This document shows, piece by piece, positions 1 through 8,292 of a stretch of DNA of 64,000 nucleotides (positions within the stretch are counted from its first letter, which is position 1; the number at the start of each line of letters is the position of its first letter). This DNA comes from DASRQK01 sp964436635 (GTDB lineage: Bacteria > Bacteroidota > Bacteroidia > Sphingobacteriales > Sphingobacteriaceae). The notes beneath the pieces are model-generated. The model was given only the letters and a program-made list of their open reading frames with translations, was not told the DNA's origin and ran no database searches. The translations under genes and the position numbers were made by a program. Location: NCBI GenBank assembly GCA_964436635.1, contig CAYTDM010000007.1:25787-89786 (forward strand). Direction: 5' to 3'.

Positions 1-1
1 C

Positions 2-505
2 TATTTAGAAGATTTTTATGGGGACATGAAACGTTGGGCGTTTAACCTCCAAATCTATTTTTTAAATAGTCGTTTTCGACATATTGTGGAGTTGCAAAGT
101 AAAGGCATTAATATTATCCAGGATCGGACAATATATGAAGATGCCTATATTTTTGCTGAAAACCTTTATGACATGGGTTTAATGAGTGAACGCGATTTCA
201 AAAATTACAGTAACATTTTTGAAAGCATCATTTCCTATATAAAAGCTCCTGATTTACTGATCTATTTAAAGGCTTCCGTACCTACTTTAGTGGACAATAT
301 CCAATTAAGAGGACGGGAATATGAATCTGGCATTCGCTTGGATTACCTATCTAAATTAAACGAAAAATACGAAAAGTGGATCAACCAATACGATCTTGGC
401 AAAACCTTAATCTTGGACAAGGACAAACTGGACTTTGCGAATAATCCTGAGGATTTAGGCTATGTGATTCAACGGATTGAAGCCGAACTTTTTGGCCTAT
501 TTTAA
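2..505 (+). CDS. deoxynucleoside kinase, 5' end cut by window
   Basis: Phosphorylates deoxynucleosides (deoxyadenosine/deoxyguanosine type) with ATP in cytosolic nucleotide salvage. The reading frame is open from base 2, so the visible 167 residues are the C-terminal part and the Walker A motif lies off the window. The family signature DRTIYEDA (DR[ST]xYED) is present, followed by the LID-type arginine segment RGREYE and the helix with DYLSKLNEKY. The usual length of the family is about 205-210 residues, so roughly 40 are missing. The stop overlaps the stop of the convergent pyrD gene by 9 bases and no terminator is visible between them. Which deoxynucleoside is preferred cannot be read from this part. 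Confidence 0.85.
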   Translation, partial: YLEDFYGDMKRWAFNLQIYFLNSRFRHIVELQSKGINIIQDRTIYEDAYIFAENLYDMGLMSERDFKNYSNIFESIISYIKAPDLLIYLKASVPTLVDNIQLRGREYESGIRLDYLSKLNEKYEKWINQYDLGKTLILDKDKLDFANNPEDLGYVIQRIEAELFGLF

Positions 506-1522
506 TAGTCGTCTACAAATCCTTTTAATTAATCCTGGGCCTTCATAGATAAAGCCCGTATAGAGTTGGACGAGTGCGGCTCCGGCCTGCAACTTTTCGA
601 TCGCATCTTCTTCGGAATGAATGCCCCCTACTCCAATAACAGGAAAAGCATGTTCCGACTTGGTGGTCAAATACCGAATCACTTCTGTGGATCGATTTTT
701 TAATGGTTTTCCACTCAATCCGCCGGTTTCACGAATTAATGCAGCGTCGGATCTTAGGTTTTCTCTTGAAATCGTGGTATTCGTCGCGATGACACCGGCA
801 ATGCCTGATTGTTTTACAATTTCTATAATGTCGTCCAATTGACCATCGGTCAAATCGGGGGCAATTTTTAATAAAATCGGCTTCGGCGCCTCTTTTTTAG
901 CGTTTTCGCTTTGCAAAGTTTGCAGAATTTCCAGTAAAGGTCCCTTTTCTTGTAAATCCCGTAGACCAGGAGTATTTGGTGAACTGACATTGACTACAAA
1001 ATAATCGACTACATCAAACAAGGCTCGATAGCAATACCTATAATCTTCTAATGCACGTTCATTTGGGGTGTCTTTATTCTTACCAATATTTCCTCCTACG
1101 ATCACTCCATTCCGATCTCTAAGGTGTTTCAACCTGGTGGCGGCCACATCTACCCCTTTATTATTAAAACCCATTCGGTTAATGAGAGCTTCATCGTTTT
1201 TTAAACGAAACATGCGAGGAGCAACATTGCCTGGCTGTGGACGTGGGGTTAGCGTGCCAACTTCTATAAATCCAAACCCTAAACAGGCCATTTCTTCAAT
1301 GTATTCCGCATTCTTATCAAAGCCCGCAGCTAAACCAACTGGATTTTTAAACTTTAGACCGAAAACCTCACGCTCTAATCCTGGATGCTCCATACTGAAG
1401 CTAGATTTGAACAGCTTTTTCATCCCCCAAATTTTGAGTGTTTTTCTCAACCCATTGGTGACGGTATAATGTGCGGATTCGGGATCTAATTGAAAGAATA
1501 ATGGTCTAAAGAGTTTATACAT
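497..1522 (-). CDS. pyrD: dihydroorotate dehydrogenase (quinone), class 2
   Basis: Oxidises dihydroorotate to orotate with quinone as acceptor at the inner membrane, the fourth step of pyrimidine synthesis. The 341 residues match class 2 enzymes in length. The N-terminal 40 residues form the membrane-associating helices. FMN-binding segments are PVGLAAGFDKN (about 61-71) and GFIEVGTLTPRPQPGN (about 84-99). NVSSPNT (178-184) carries the class 2 catalytic serine, Ser181, in place of the class 1 cysteine. IGVGGI near the C-terminus binds FMN phosphate. The gene appears to be transcribed alone from a -7 box 21 bases upstream of ATG. Confidence 0.97.
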   Translation of the reverse strand: MYKLFRPLFFQLDPESAHYTVTNGLRKTLKIWGMKKLFKSSFSMEHPGLEREVFGLKFKNPVGLAAGFDKNAEYIEEMACLGFGFIEVGTLTPRPQPGNVAPRMFRLKNDEALINRMGFNNKGVDVAATRLKHLRDRNGVIVGGNIGKNKDTPNERALEDYRYCYRALFDVVDYFVVNVSSPNTPGLRDLQEKGPLLEILQTLQSENAKKEAPKPILLKIAPDLTDGQLDDIIEIVKQSGIAGVIATNTTISRENLRSDAALIRETGGLSGKPLKNRSTEVIRYLTTKSEHAFPVIGVGGIHSEEDAIEKLQAGAALVQLYTGFIYEGPGLIKRICRRLLK

Positions 1523-1543
1523 GTTTTATTCGTTAATCTTGCG

Positions 1544-1551
1544 CAAAATTA
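1544..1551 (-). promoter_or_regulatory. -7 promoter box of pyrD
   Basis: TAATTTTG on the minus strand fits the Bacteroidota -7 consensus TAnnTTTG and lies 21 bases before the pyrD ATG. No good TTTG element is visible at the expected distance upstream. Confidence 0.5.
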
Positions 1552-1572
1552 GCTAAAATTATAGATTAAACA

Positions 1573-4395
1573 CTATCCTCTGCCGCTTCTTCCGCCAGAA
1601 TCACGACTATTCCCGAAGCCTGCTCCGAATTTTCTTAAATTATAGGTGAAGCTCAACATAAAATACTGTTTTAAGGTATTTGAACTGGTATCAGTAATGT
1701 ACATCTCATTTACAGTACGATTGATATTCGTGTTTTTATTCAAAATATCATTCACCGAAAAAGTCAACTCCCCCTGTTGTCTGTTAAATAATTTCTTTCC
1801 GATAGAAGCGTTCCAAAGGACAAAGGATTGATTGTATCCTTGGGTTAAACCGGTATTATTTAAATAAGATACGCTACTATGCGCACGGATTCCTTTCCAA
1901 AACGTATAAGTGGCGTTCCCTGAAATGTTCTGGTTCAGGTAATGGTAAGAAGTGCCTACATTTAAACTCGTATTCGACACCGAGTAATTTGCAGAATAAT
2001 TGAAGCCAAAAATTATTTTTTCATTAATTCGACTATTTACTCCGATCGTTTGACTAATTCCATACGAGTCGGATTCGGTCAATTGGGTGTTCATAAAACC
2101 AATATTATGCGTTAAATGGGCATTGGTTCGTAAGTTCAAATTAATTTTTAAAGGTTTTATTGGAGCACCCCAACTTACATTCCCTGACATAGTATAGTAC
2201 CCATCTACGTTCACCGGTTTAGTAAATTGACCACCTTTACCTAATAAGATTCCCGGTAATATCAAGGTATCGGCCGCAGCATTAAAGGTAGAATTGACGA
2301 TTTTATTATTTGAAAAATTAGCCGAAATGCCCACCTGAAAATCGCTTCCGGACATTCTATTCACTGAACTGAAATTCAAATTAAAACGGTGTTGAAATTC
2401 TTGCTTTAGATCTGGATTACCAGAAGATATTTGCAAAGGATTCTCATTATTCACGACATCTTGTAATTGATTAATGGATGGCGCATTCGTGCTCGTATTG
2501 TATTGGAATCGCAAGTTATGATCTCGGGTAAATTTATAATTAAAGGAAGCATTTGGCAAGTAACTATCAAAAGATCGCGTGGTCACCATTTCTTGTGGGA
2601 ATACCTTGTTGTTTTTTGAATAGGAATTTTGATAATTTACTCCGAAATCTATATTAAATTTGCTCTGCGTAAACTGATAGGTTAAACCTCCAGAGTGATA
2701 CAAAAAATCATTATTAAAGGTATTAGAAAGCTGTTCGTTCAATTCTTCAAATTGTCCAGTCTCTGCCAAAGCATTTAGGGTTTCACGATTCGAAAAATTA
2801 GCATTGTTTCGGAAACTATAATTCACCTGCATTCTATGATTTTCTGCGAGGGGCTCTGTATAGGTAAAACGTGCGTTAAAGCCGTTTCCAAGCGTTTCAG
2901 TATTGTTTAACAAATTCGTGGTATCGACCCTTCCTAAAAGATAATTTTCATAAAATTCGTTAAGGGAAAAGTTTTTGGCGACCCCGGTGGAAGAATTAGA
3001 ATTGTAACTTAGATTCGTAGAAACCGTTCTTCCTGGTTTATTCAACTTTAGATTATAATTTAAATTTCCTGAAAAATTAAGATTCCGATTCTCAGAATTT
3101 TGATCCCGATTCGATGCGTTGATCGGATTGCCTGCATTTTCCTTGGTTTCACTCGTTGAATTCGAAAAATTGTGGGAATTTTGAATATTTAAATTCGGTC
3201 TAAAGGTGATACTCTGAAGCGAATCGATATTCCACCGAATATTCATAGAGGTCCGATGGCTTGAATTTTCACGGTCATTCTCTGAGACTGAATGCAAAAA
3301 TTGATTTGCATTTTGCCCCAATAAAGTTTCACGATCCGTGATATTTCTTACCAAGCTATTTGACGTATTAAAACTGTAATCTGCATTAAATTGCATGGTG
3401 TTATCCAAGAAACTCTTATTGTAGTTCGCTGAAATTGTATTGGTCACCGAATTTCCTGGAATGCCCGAATTTCCACCTCCCATAGCGCCACCACCAGAAT
3501 TTCTACCTCCCGAATTGCCTCTATTTACATTCATCGTTTGGCCTCCACCATCGCTCATACCAAAATTACGTTGATTGATATTATTAGAAATGGCCGAAAC
3601 CGAAAAACGATCATTTCCAGTAAAGTAAGACATGGTTCCATTAAGCGCATACCGATCCATACTCCCCATCCCAGAATTGATATTCCCAAAATAGCCGGTT
3701 CTTTTATCTGGCTTGGTGACGATGTTAATGACTTTATTTCGAGTCCCGTCATCAAAGCCTGTAAAGTTCGCTTGTTCACTCTTTTCATCGATGATTTGAA
3801 TTTTAGCCACAATATCTGCGGGCAAATTTTTCAAGGCTAATCGAGGATCAGTGGTAAAGAATTCCTTATTATCTACAATGATTTTAGTGACTTGGCTTCC
3901 GTGTGCAATCACATTTCCTTCCTCATCAATGGTGACTCCTGGGATTTGTTTAATCAACGCATCCGAATCTGCGTAAGGCTCAGTTTTAAAGTTATCTGCA
4001 CTAAATTCGGTGGTATCTCCTTTGATTTGCGCTAAAGGCGCGGCAATTATATCCACCACGTCGAGATCAATCGCACTTCTTTCTAATTGCACCTGTAAAT
4101 TCGAAGTATTTGCAGCTAAGGTTTGCTTCTGAGGCACATAGCCCAGATACGAAATTTGAATAAAGGAAGCTACTTTTGGATTGAAATTTATTTCGAATAC
4201 GCCTTCTGTATTCGATCTATTTTGTGCCAAAACAGAATCTTTTGCAGTTAGAATCTGAAGGGTTGCACCGTCAATCGCCAAGCCGGTTTGCTTGTCTACG
4301 ACCTTTCCGGTCAACTTCGTTTGGGCAGAAACCGTAAATGCATTCAAACATAGACTTAAGCCCAAAAACAATAAAAACGTGAGGATGGATCTCAT
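1573..4395 (-). CDS. outer-membrane beta-barrel protein with regulatory-like and plug domains
   Basis: TonB-receptor-like outer-membrane protein of 940 residues. A signal peptide (about 1-24, ending VSAQ) is followed by a carboxypeptidase-regulatory-like beta-sandwich (about 25-115, starting KLTGKVVDKQTG). A plug-type domain spans about 120-230 (IKQIPGVTIDEEGN, ..KIIVDNKEFF.., INIVTKP), and a long barrel rich in alternating aromatic/polar strands runs from about 235 to the end, matching the OMP_b-brl_3 type. Two Gly/Asn/Arg-rich stretches stand out, around residues 280-305 and the last 15 residues. Such proteins are often uptake channels, but the substrate is unknown and no SusD-like partner is adjacent. 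The 133 bases upstream show no convincing promoter box. Confidence 0.85.
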   Translation of the reverse strand: MRSILTFLLFLGLSLCLNAFTVSAQTKLTGKVVDKQTGLAIDGATLQILTAKDSVLAQNRSNTEGVFEINFNPKVASFIQISYLGYVPQKQTLAANTSNLQVQLERSAIDLDVVDIIAAPLAQIKGDTTEFSADNFKTEPYADSDALIKQIPGVTIDEEGNVIAHGSQVTKIIVDNKEFFTTDPRLALKNLPADIVAKIQIIDEKSEQANFTGFDDGTRNKVINIVTKPDKRTGYFGNINSGMGSMDRYALNGTMSYFTGNDRFSVSAISNNINQRNFGMSDGGGQTMNVNRGNSGGRNSGGGAMGGGNSGIPGNSVTNTISANYNKSFLDNTMQFNADYSFNTSNSLVRNITDRETLLGQNANQFLHSVSENDRENSSHRTSMNIRWNIDSLQSITFRPNLNIQNSHNFSNSTSETKENAGNPINASNRDQNSENRNLNFSGNLNYNLKLNKPGRTVSTNLSYNSNSSTGVAKNFSLNEFYENYLLGRVDTTNLLNNTETLGNGFNARFTYTEPLAENHRMQVNYSFRNNANFSNRETLNALAETGQFEELNEQLSNTFNNDFLYHSGGLTYQFTQSKFNIDFGVNYQNSYSKNNKVFPQEMVTTRSFDSYLPNASFNYKFTRDHNLRFQYNTSTNAPSINQLQDVVNNENPLQISSGNPDLKQEFQHRFNLNFSSVNRMSGSDFQVGISANFSNNKIVNSTFNAAADTLILPGILLGKGGQFTKPVNVDGYYTMSGNVSWGAPIKPLKINLNLRTNAHLTHNIGFMNTQLTESDSYGISQTIGVNSRINEKIIFGFNYSANYSVSNTSLNVGTSYHYLNQNISGNATYTFWKGIRAHSSVSYLNNTGLTQGYNQSFVLWNASIGKKLFNRQQGELTFSVNDILNKNTNINRTVNEMYITDTSSNTLKQYFMLSFTYNLRKFGAGFGNSRDSGGRSGRG

Positions 4396-4528
4396 ATAAT
4401 CGTTATTTTAAAATCAATTAACTATATTTTAATTATAAGACCGTAAACCCCCTCAATCGTTTAATTGTATTACGATTATTACAATGAAATTCAACACATA
4501 ATTAAACGGTTAGAAAAAGTGCACTCAA

Positions 4529-5386
4529 CTATTTTAAATCAAAATTAAACAAGGTGTAGTTTAGATCCTCGGATCGTTGAGTTAAACGTGTTAATGCATG
4601 TATAAATTGGCTGGAATCCCGCTCAAAAATGGCAAATATGGATGAGCCAGTTCCTGACAAGGAATAATAAATGGGCTGTTGTTCATTTATGAGTTCGAAC
4701 AAATGCTGGAATGCTGGATTGCTGCTTGCTAACCCGCTCTGAAAATCATTTACCATAAAGGTGGCCCAATTTTCAACCGATTCTTTACGGATTTTTTCAC
4801 TCAGGCCTGTTGGTCGGCGATGCATATTTAAATTAGAAAACGCCTCTTGGGTAGATACGTGAATAGGCGGGGTAATCAAAATCATGCAATACTTAGATAA
4901 ATCTAATGTGATAGGTTCCAACACTTCCCCAATTCCAGTCGCTATACAAGGCGTGTTTTCTATAAAAAACGGACAATCCGCGCCAAGTTTTACCGCATAT
5001 TCCATGAGCGTTTTCTTTTCCAATCGAAGGCCAAAAAGTTCATTCAAGCCTTTAAGCATAAAAGAAGCATTTGAAGACCCGCCACCTAATCCTGCACCAA
5101 ACGGAATCACCTTATGCAAATACACCTCCACACTTGGCAAATTAAAATCAGCATGCAATAATCGATACGCCTTCACACACAAATTCTCATCGGAGTTTCC
5201 AGGAAACTGCAAGCCAGAACTGTGCAGTTTACAAACACCTTCACTCCCATCATTAGTAGGCATGATTTCCAACACATCCATAACCGGAATCGGATAAAAC
5301 ACCGTTTCTAAGTTGTGATAGCCATCTGGGCGCTTCCCCAACACATTTAAACCCAAATTTATTTTTGCATTCGAAAATAAAATCAT
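4529..5386 (-). CDS. ispE: 4-diphosphocytidyl-2-C-methyl-D-erythritol kinase
   Basis: GHMP-family kinase that phosphorylates CDP-methylerythritol in the MEP route to isoprenoids. All three family motifs are visible in 285 residues: the N-terminal NAKINLGLNVLGKRPDGYH, the ATP-binding PFGAGLGGGSSNA (about 91-103, motif 2), and the C-terminal SLSGTGSSIFA (motif 3). The start lies 3 bases after the stop of the upstream acyl-CoA dehydrogenase-like gene on the same strand, so the two are almost certainly co-transcribed, with pnuC ahead of them. Confidence 0.97.
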   Translation of the reverse strand: MILFSNAKINLGLNVLGKRPDGYHNLETVFYPIPVMDVLEIMPTNDGSEGVCKLHSSGLQFPGNSDENLCVKAYRLLHADFNLPSVEVYLHKVIPFGAGLGGGSSNASFMLKGLNELFGLRLEKKTLMEYAVKLGADCPFFIENTPCIATGIGEVLEPITLDLSKYCMILITPPIHVSTQEAFSNLNMHRRPTGLSEKIRKESVENWATFMVNDFQSGLASSNPAFQHLFELINEQQPIYYSLSGTGSSIFAIFERDSSQFIHALTRLTQRSEDLNYTLFNFDLK

Positions 5387-5389
5387 GTG

Positions 5390-6469
5390 TTACTTTTTTC
5401 TAAACATACTATGTTGCGACGCTGTATTTAAATTTCTCCAAACACGATTTATAACCGATTGCGTATCCGCGCCCTGCATCCCCGAGTATAAATAAACCGA
5501 ATGAGCCAGGGCTAAACCTTCTTGGACCATTTGATGCGTACTTGCGCTCACTAATTCCTCCCTTTCTTGGCTTAAATTTGGTGTATTTTCTGCTTCTAAG
5601 CAAATTTTCGCATATAATTCCTTGAATTTTTCACTTACTGCTTGCACGTGATTTTTCGCCTGGATCAGTTCACTTGGCAACGCTTCCTTCGTTCTTGCTT
5701 CGCAAATCAAGGTCGTTTCATCGATTAAACGCTTAAACATTCCCAAGTAATTGGCTGCCAGGGTGAGCTCCGCAAAGTTTAAAAATGGAAGAGTAAATAT
5801 AGGATCGTGTAGGGTACGATGTTTTGGAACCAACACAAAAGTTCTTTGGCTATCCACCAAAAGATTTTCCACCTTAAAACTGTGGCTTGCGGTAGCACGT
5901 AAGCCCATGGCATTCCAATCCTCAAGGACTTCGATTTCTTCCGGCAAGAAATAAAACGATTTAAAAAGGGGTGCCCCATTCTCATCAAAAACAGGGTTTC
6001 CCTGCTCGTAAATAAGACAATTTGCAGTATAGGCCGTGTTATGATACGTGCCCGTAGCATATTTCCAGGTACCGTTCACCAAAAAATTCTTTCCATCCCA
6101 ATCGGCCACTCCACTGGACATGCCACTGCCGCCCCAACAACTCTTAGGGTCAGCAAACAGATCGTGATGGGAAGCTGGGTCGATAAATCCAATAAAATAG
6201 GTGGCTCCTGAGCACAAGGTAACCGTCCAAGCTAAACTCGCATCCCAATAAGCCAAAGTTTCTTGCAATTGCAAAGCTTCTGAAAGAGAGGCACCCAAAC
6301 CACCTAAAGGTTTTGGCACATATAATTTAAACCATTTTTGTTGATAAATTAATGCAAGTTGGGCAGCGGTGAGTCCATTCTTTTCCTCTGCCAGACCTTC
6401 TTGCTGACGAAGCGTGTGGATGATATGTTCTGAAAGAGTTAGGGGTAGATGATTGATAAATAAATCCAT
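5390..6469 (-). CDS. acyl-CoA dehydrogenase-superfamily flavoprotein
   Basis: Flavin-dependent oxidoreductase of 359 residues with the acyl-CoA dehydrogenase fold. The middle beta-domain pattern is visible (CWGGSGMSSGVADWDG, then WKYATGTYH), followed by MGLRATASHSFKVENLLV, the usual R-x-T-x-S-H segment. The C-terminal helical domain ends NTASQHSMFRKK, resembling the H-containing tail of DszC/HsaA-like monooxygenases, where the usual CoA dehydrogenase tail motif differs. I cannot identify a catalytic glutamate with confidence, so dehydrogenase versus flavin monooxygenase is open. It sits between pnuC (12-base gap) and ispE (3-base gap) in one apparent operon; the metabolic link is not obvious. 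Confidence 0.75.
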   Translation of the reverse strand: MDLFINHLPLTLSEHIIHTLRQQEGLAEEKNGLTAAQLALIYQQKWFKLYVPKPLGGLGASLSEALQLQETLAYWDASLAWTVTLCSGATYFIGFIDPASHHDLFADPKSCWGGSGMSSGVADWDGKNFLVNGTWKYATGTYHNTAYTANCLIYEQGNPVFDENGAPLFKSFYFLPEEIEVLEDWNAMGLRATASHSFKVENLLVDSQRTFVLVPKHRTLHDPIFTLPFLNFAELTLAANYLGMFKRLIDETTLICEARTKEALPSELIQAKNHVQAVSEKFKELYAKICLEAENTPNLSQEREELVSASTHQMVQEGLALAHSVYLYSGMQGADTQSVINRVWRNLNTASQHSMFRKK

Positions 6470-6481
6470 GAGTGGGTTAAA

Positions 6482-7117
6482 CTATCTCGCTGCTGGGCCT
6501 TGCTCAATTTCCTTTTTCCAATGGAAATAGCCAAAAATAGCCACAATAAATAAAAATAAGGTTAAAAGTGCATACAAGACCAAGCCCTTATATGCTAATA
6601 ATGGGATGGCAATCAGATTGCTTAAATTTAAAAACAGCCAATTTTCCAGCTTTCTTTTTGACAGCAGCCACATGCCGGCCCAGGCGGTCGCGGTGACCCA
6701 AGCATCCATATAAGGCACATTCGAATCGGTGAATCGAATCAACACATAAGATAATAATGGAAAACTAATCGCGATGATGGCAATGCTTTTTTGCCAATCC
6801 GAACGGGTGGATTTACTCATTTGTATGGCGGGTTTTTGCGTAGTATTTGTCCACAAATACCATCCATAAATACTCATGATGAGGTAATATAAGTTTAATA
6901 AAATCTCCGCATATAAGCCTACTTGCCAGAGCAAAAATAGTGTAATGCTTACGCTGATGATCCCAAAGGGGTATAACCAGACACGATTCGATTTAGCCAT
7001 TAACACCTGTAATACGCCAAATCCCACTCCGACATATTCCAAAAAAGTGGTGTGTTTTAATTGGTCTAAAAATAGCTTTAAGTACTCTATATCCTTCACA
7101 ATCGTAAATACAAACAC
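6482..7117 (-). CDS. pnuC: PnuC-family nicotinamide riboside/vitamin transporter
   Basis: Integral membrane facilitator of the PnuC family, which imports nicotinamide riboside for NAD synthesis; some relatives take up other vitamins. About seven hydrophobic helices are visible across 211 residues. The family pattern runs from EYVGVGFGVLQVLMAKSNRVWLY through LLNLYYLIMSIYGWYLW. The best start is GTG (7115-7117); no ATG precedes the conserved region in frame. Divergent from fabG with a short shared promoter region. First gene of the pnuC / acyl-CoA dehydrogenase-like / ispE set. Substrate is inferred from the family only. Confidence 0.88.
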   Translation of the reverse strand: MFVFTIVKDIEYLKLFLDQLKHTTFLEYVGVGFGVLQVLMAKSNRVWLYPFGIISVSITLFLLWQVGLYAEILLNLYYLIMSIYGWYLWTNTTQKPAIQMSKSTRSDWQKSIAIIAISFPLLSYVLIRFTDSNVPYMDAWVTATAWAGMWLLSKRKLENWLFLNLSNLIAIPLLAYKGLVLYALLTLFLFIVAIFGYFHWKKEIEQGPAAR

Positions 7118-7133
7118 CGAAGTTAGGAAATCA

Positions 7134-7165
7134 TTTGGTTTTTACGGCTGTTTTTGACATTTTTG
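7134..7165 (+). promoter_or_regulatory. promoter of fabG
   Basis: TTTG (7134-7137), a 20-base spacer and CATTTTTG (7158-7165, one mismatch to TAnnTTTG) make a good Bacteroidota promoter. The leader to the ATG at 7188 would be about 16 bases. Confidence 0.6.
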
Positions 7166-7187
7166 TACAAACTTGACGATGAATAGC

Positions 7188-7931
7188 ATGAAATTATTGG
7201 AAGGAAAAACCGCACTAGTGACTGGTGCATCCAAAGGAATTGGAAGAAAAATCGCTGAAAAATTTGCTGAGCATGGAGCAAATGTAGCTTTTACATATTT
7301 GTCTTCTGTAGAAAAGGGTCAAGCCCTGGAGGAAGAATTAAAAGCGTTTGGCACACAAGTAAAAGGGTATCGTTCAGATGCTTCTAAATTCGAAGAAGCG
7401 GATAAATTAATTAGCGATGTGGTAGCTGATTTTGGCACCATCGACATCGTGGTAAATAATGCTGGGATCACCAAAGATGGCTTATTAATGCGCATGAGTG
7501 AGGCAGATTGGGATGCAGTTTTAGATATTAATTTGAAATCTGTATTCAATGTGACGAAAGCGGTGAGTAAAATCATGATGAAAAATCGCAGCGGATCCAT
7601 CATCAATATGAGTTCGGTGGTGGGCGTTCAAGGAAACGCAGGACAAGCGAATTACGCGGCTTCTAAGGCGGGTATTATTGGATTCTCAAAATCGATTGCG
7701 AAAGAGCTGGGATCCAGAAACATTCGTACGAATGTGATCGCGCCTGGCTTTATCCGTACAGAAATGACGGATGTGTTGGATCCTCAAGTGGTAGCTGGCT
7801 GGGAACAGAGCATTCCGTTAAAACGTGCTGGAGAGCCTGAGGATGTAGCAAATGCGTGTTTATTCCTGGCTTCTGACTTGTCAAGTTATGTGAGTGGACA
7901 AGTGATTCCCGTTTGCGGAGGGATGTTATAA
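7188..7931 (+). CDS. fabG: 3-oxoacyl-[acyl-carrier-protein] reductase
   Basis: NADPH-dependent reduction of 3-oxoacyl-ACP in type II fatty acid synthesis. Short-chain dehydrogenase of 247 residues. Visible motifs are the cofactor loop TGASKGIG, NNAG, and the catalytic set Ser143, Tyr156 and Lys160 (NMSS..., YAASK) numbered from the ATG at 7188. A TTG at 7173 and an ATG at 7179 are in frame upstream, but 7188 gives the family-typical start MKLLEGK. The last six codons and the stop form the first unit of a 31-bp tandem array running into the intergenic space. No other fatty acid gene is adjacent. Confidence 0.95.
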   Translation: MKLLEGKTALVTGASKGIGRKIAEKFAEHGANVAFTYLSSVEKGQALEEELKAFGTQVKGYRSDASKFEEADKLISDVVADFGTIDIVVNNAGITKDGLLMRMSEADWDAVLDINLKSVFNVTKAVSKIMMKNRSGSIINMSSVVGVQGNAGQANYAASKAGIIGFSKSIAKELGSRNIRTNVIAPGFIRTEMTDVLDPQVVAGWEQSIPLKRAGEPEDVANACLFLASDLSSYVSGQVIPVCGGML

Positions 7932-8090
7932 GAGAATCCCGGTTAGGAGGAAGATTATAAGAAAATCCCAGTTTGCGGAGGGATGTTATAAGAGAACCCC
8001 GGTTTGCGGAGGAAGATTATAAGAAAATCCCGGTTTGCGGAGCAAGATTATAAGAGAATCCCGGTTAAGGAGGGGTTTTATAAGATTAGG
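7911..8090. repeat. 31-bp tandem array that starts inside the end of fabG
   Basis: Six units begin at 7911, 7942, 7971, 8002, 8033 and 8064. Units 1, 3, 4 and 5 are 31 bp, unit 2 is 29 bp and unit 6 is degenerate. Each begins GTTTGCGGAG or GTTAGGAG and ends TATAAGAgAATCCCG. Unit 1 contains the last fabG codons and its TAA. Units 1/3 and 2/4 resemble each other more than their neighbours do, suggesting duplication of a dimer of about 60 bp. The 31-bp period is not a multiple of three and no ORF continues through it. Confidence 0.9.
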
Positions 8091-8104
8091 ATGTAAGGTT
8101 AATG

Positions 8105-8154
8105 AATAAGGCCACTTTTGAATAACTTATAATGTATTCAAAAGTGGCCTTATT
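8105..8154. terminator. perfect 20-bp hairpin, likely two-way terminator
   Basis: The arms 8105-8124 and 8135-8154 are exact reverse complements around a 10-base loop. The stem begins AATAAGGCCACTTTTG, with A/T-rich outer ends that can act as U-tracts in either direction. It lies between the convergent fabG and the 911-residue protein gene. Confidence 0.85.
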
Positions 8155-8250
8155 TATACCCCAAAACGCACTAATACTTATACCCCAAAACGCACTAATA
8201 CTTATGCCCCATAGCGCACTAATACTTATACCCTAAAGTACACCATAATT
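8155..8250. repeat. 24-bp tandem repeat
   Basis: Four head-to-tail units start at 8155, 8179, 8203 and 8227, of the form TATACCCC..CGCACTAATACT. Units 1 and 2 are identical, unit 3 has a few changes and unit 4 is degenerate. The sequence is unrelated to the 31-bp array on the other side of the hairpin. The remaining 42 bases before the next stop codon show nothing else. Confidence 0.88.
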
Positions 8251-8292
8251 TTCACATATAAATGCCCCACATTCAGCCTGAAAAGCAACCCC

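Noticed and set aside
7911..8250. CRISPR array
   Set aside because: The repeats are contiguous with no unique spacers and one set contains a gene end; no cas gene is present.
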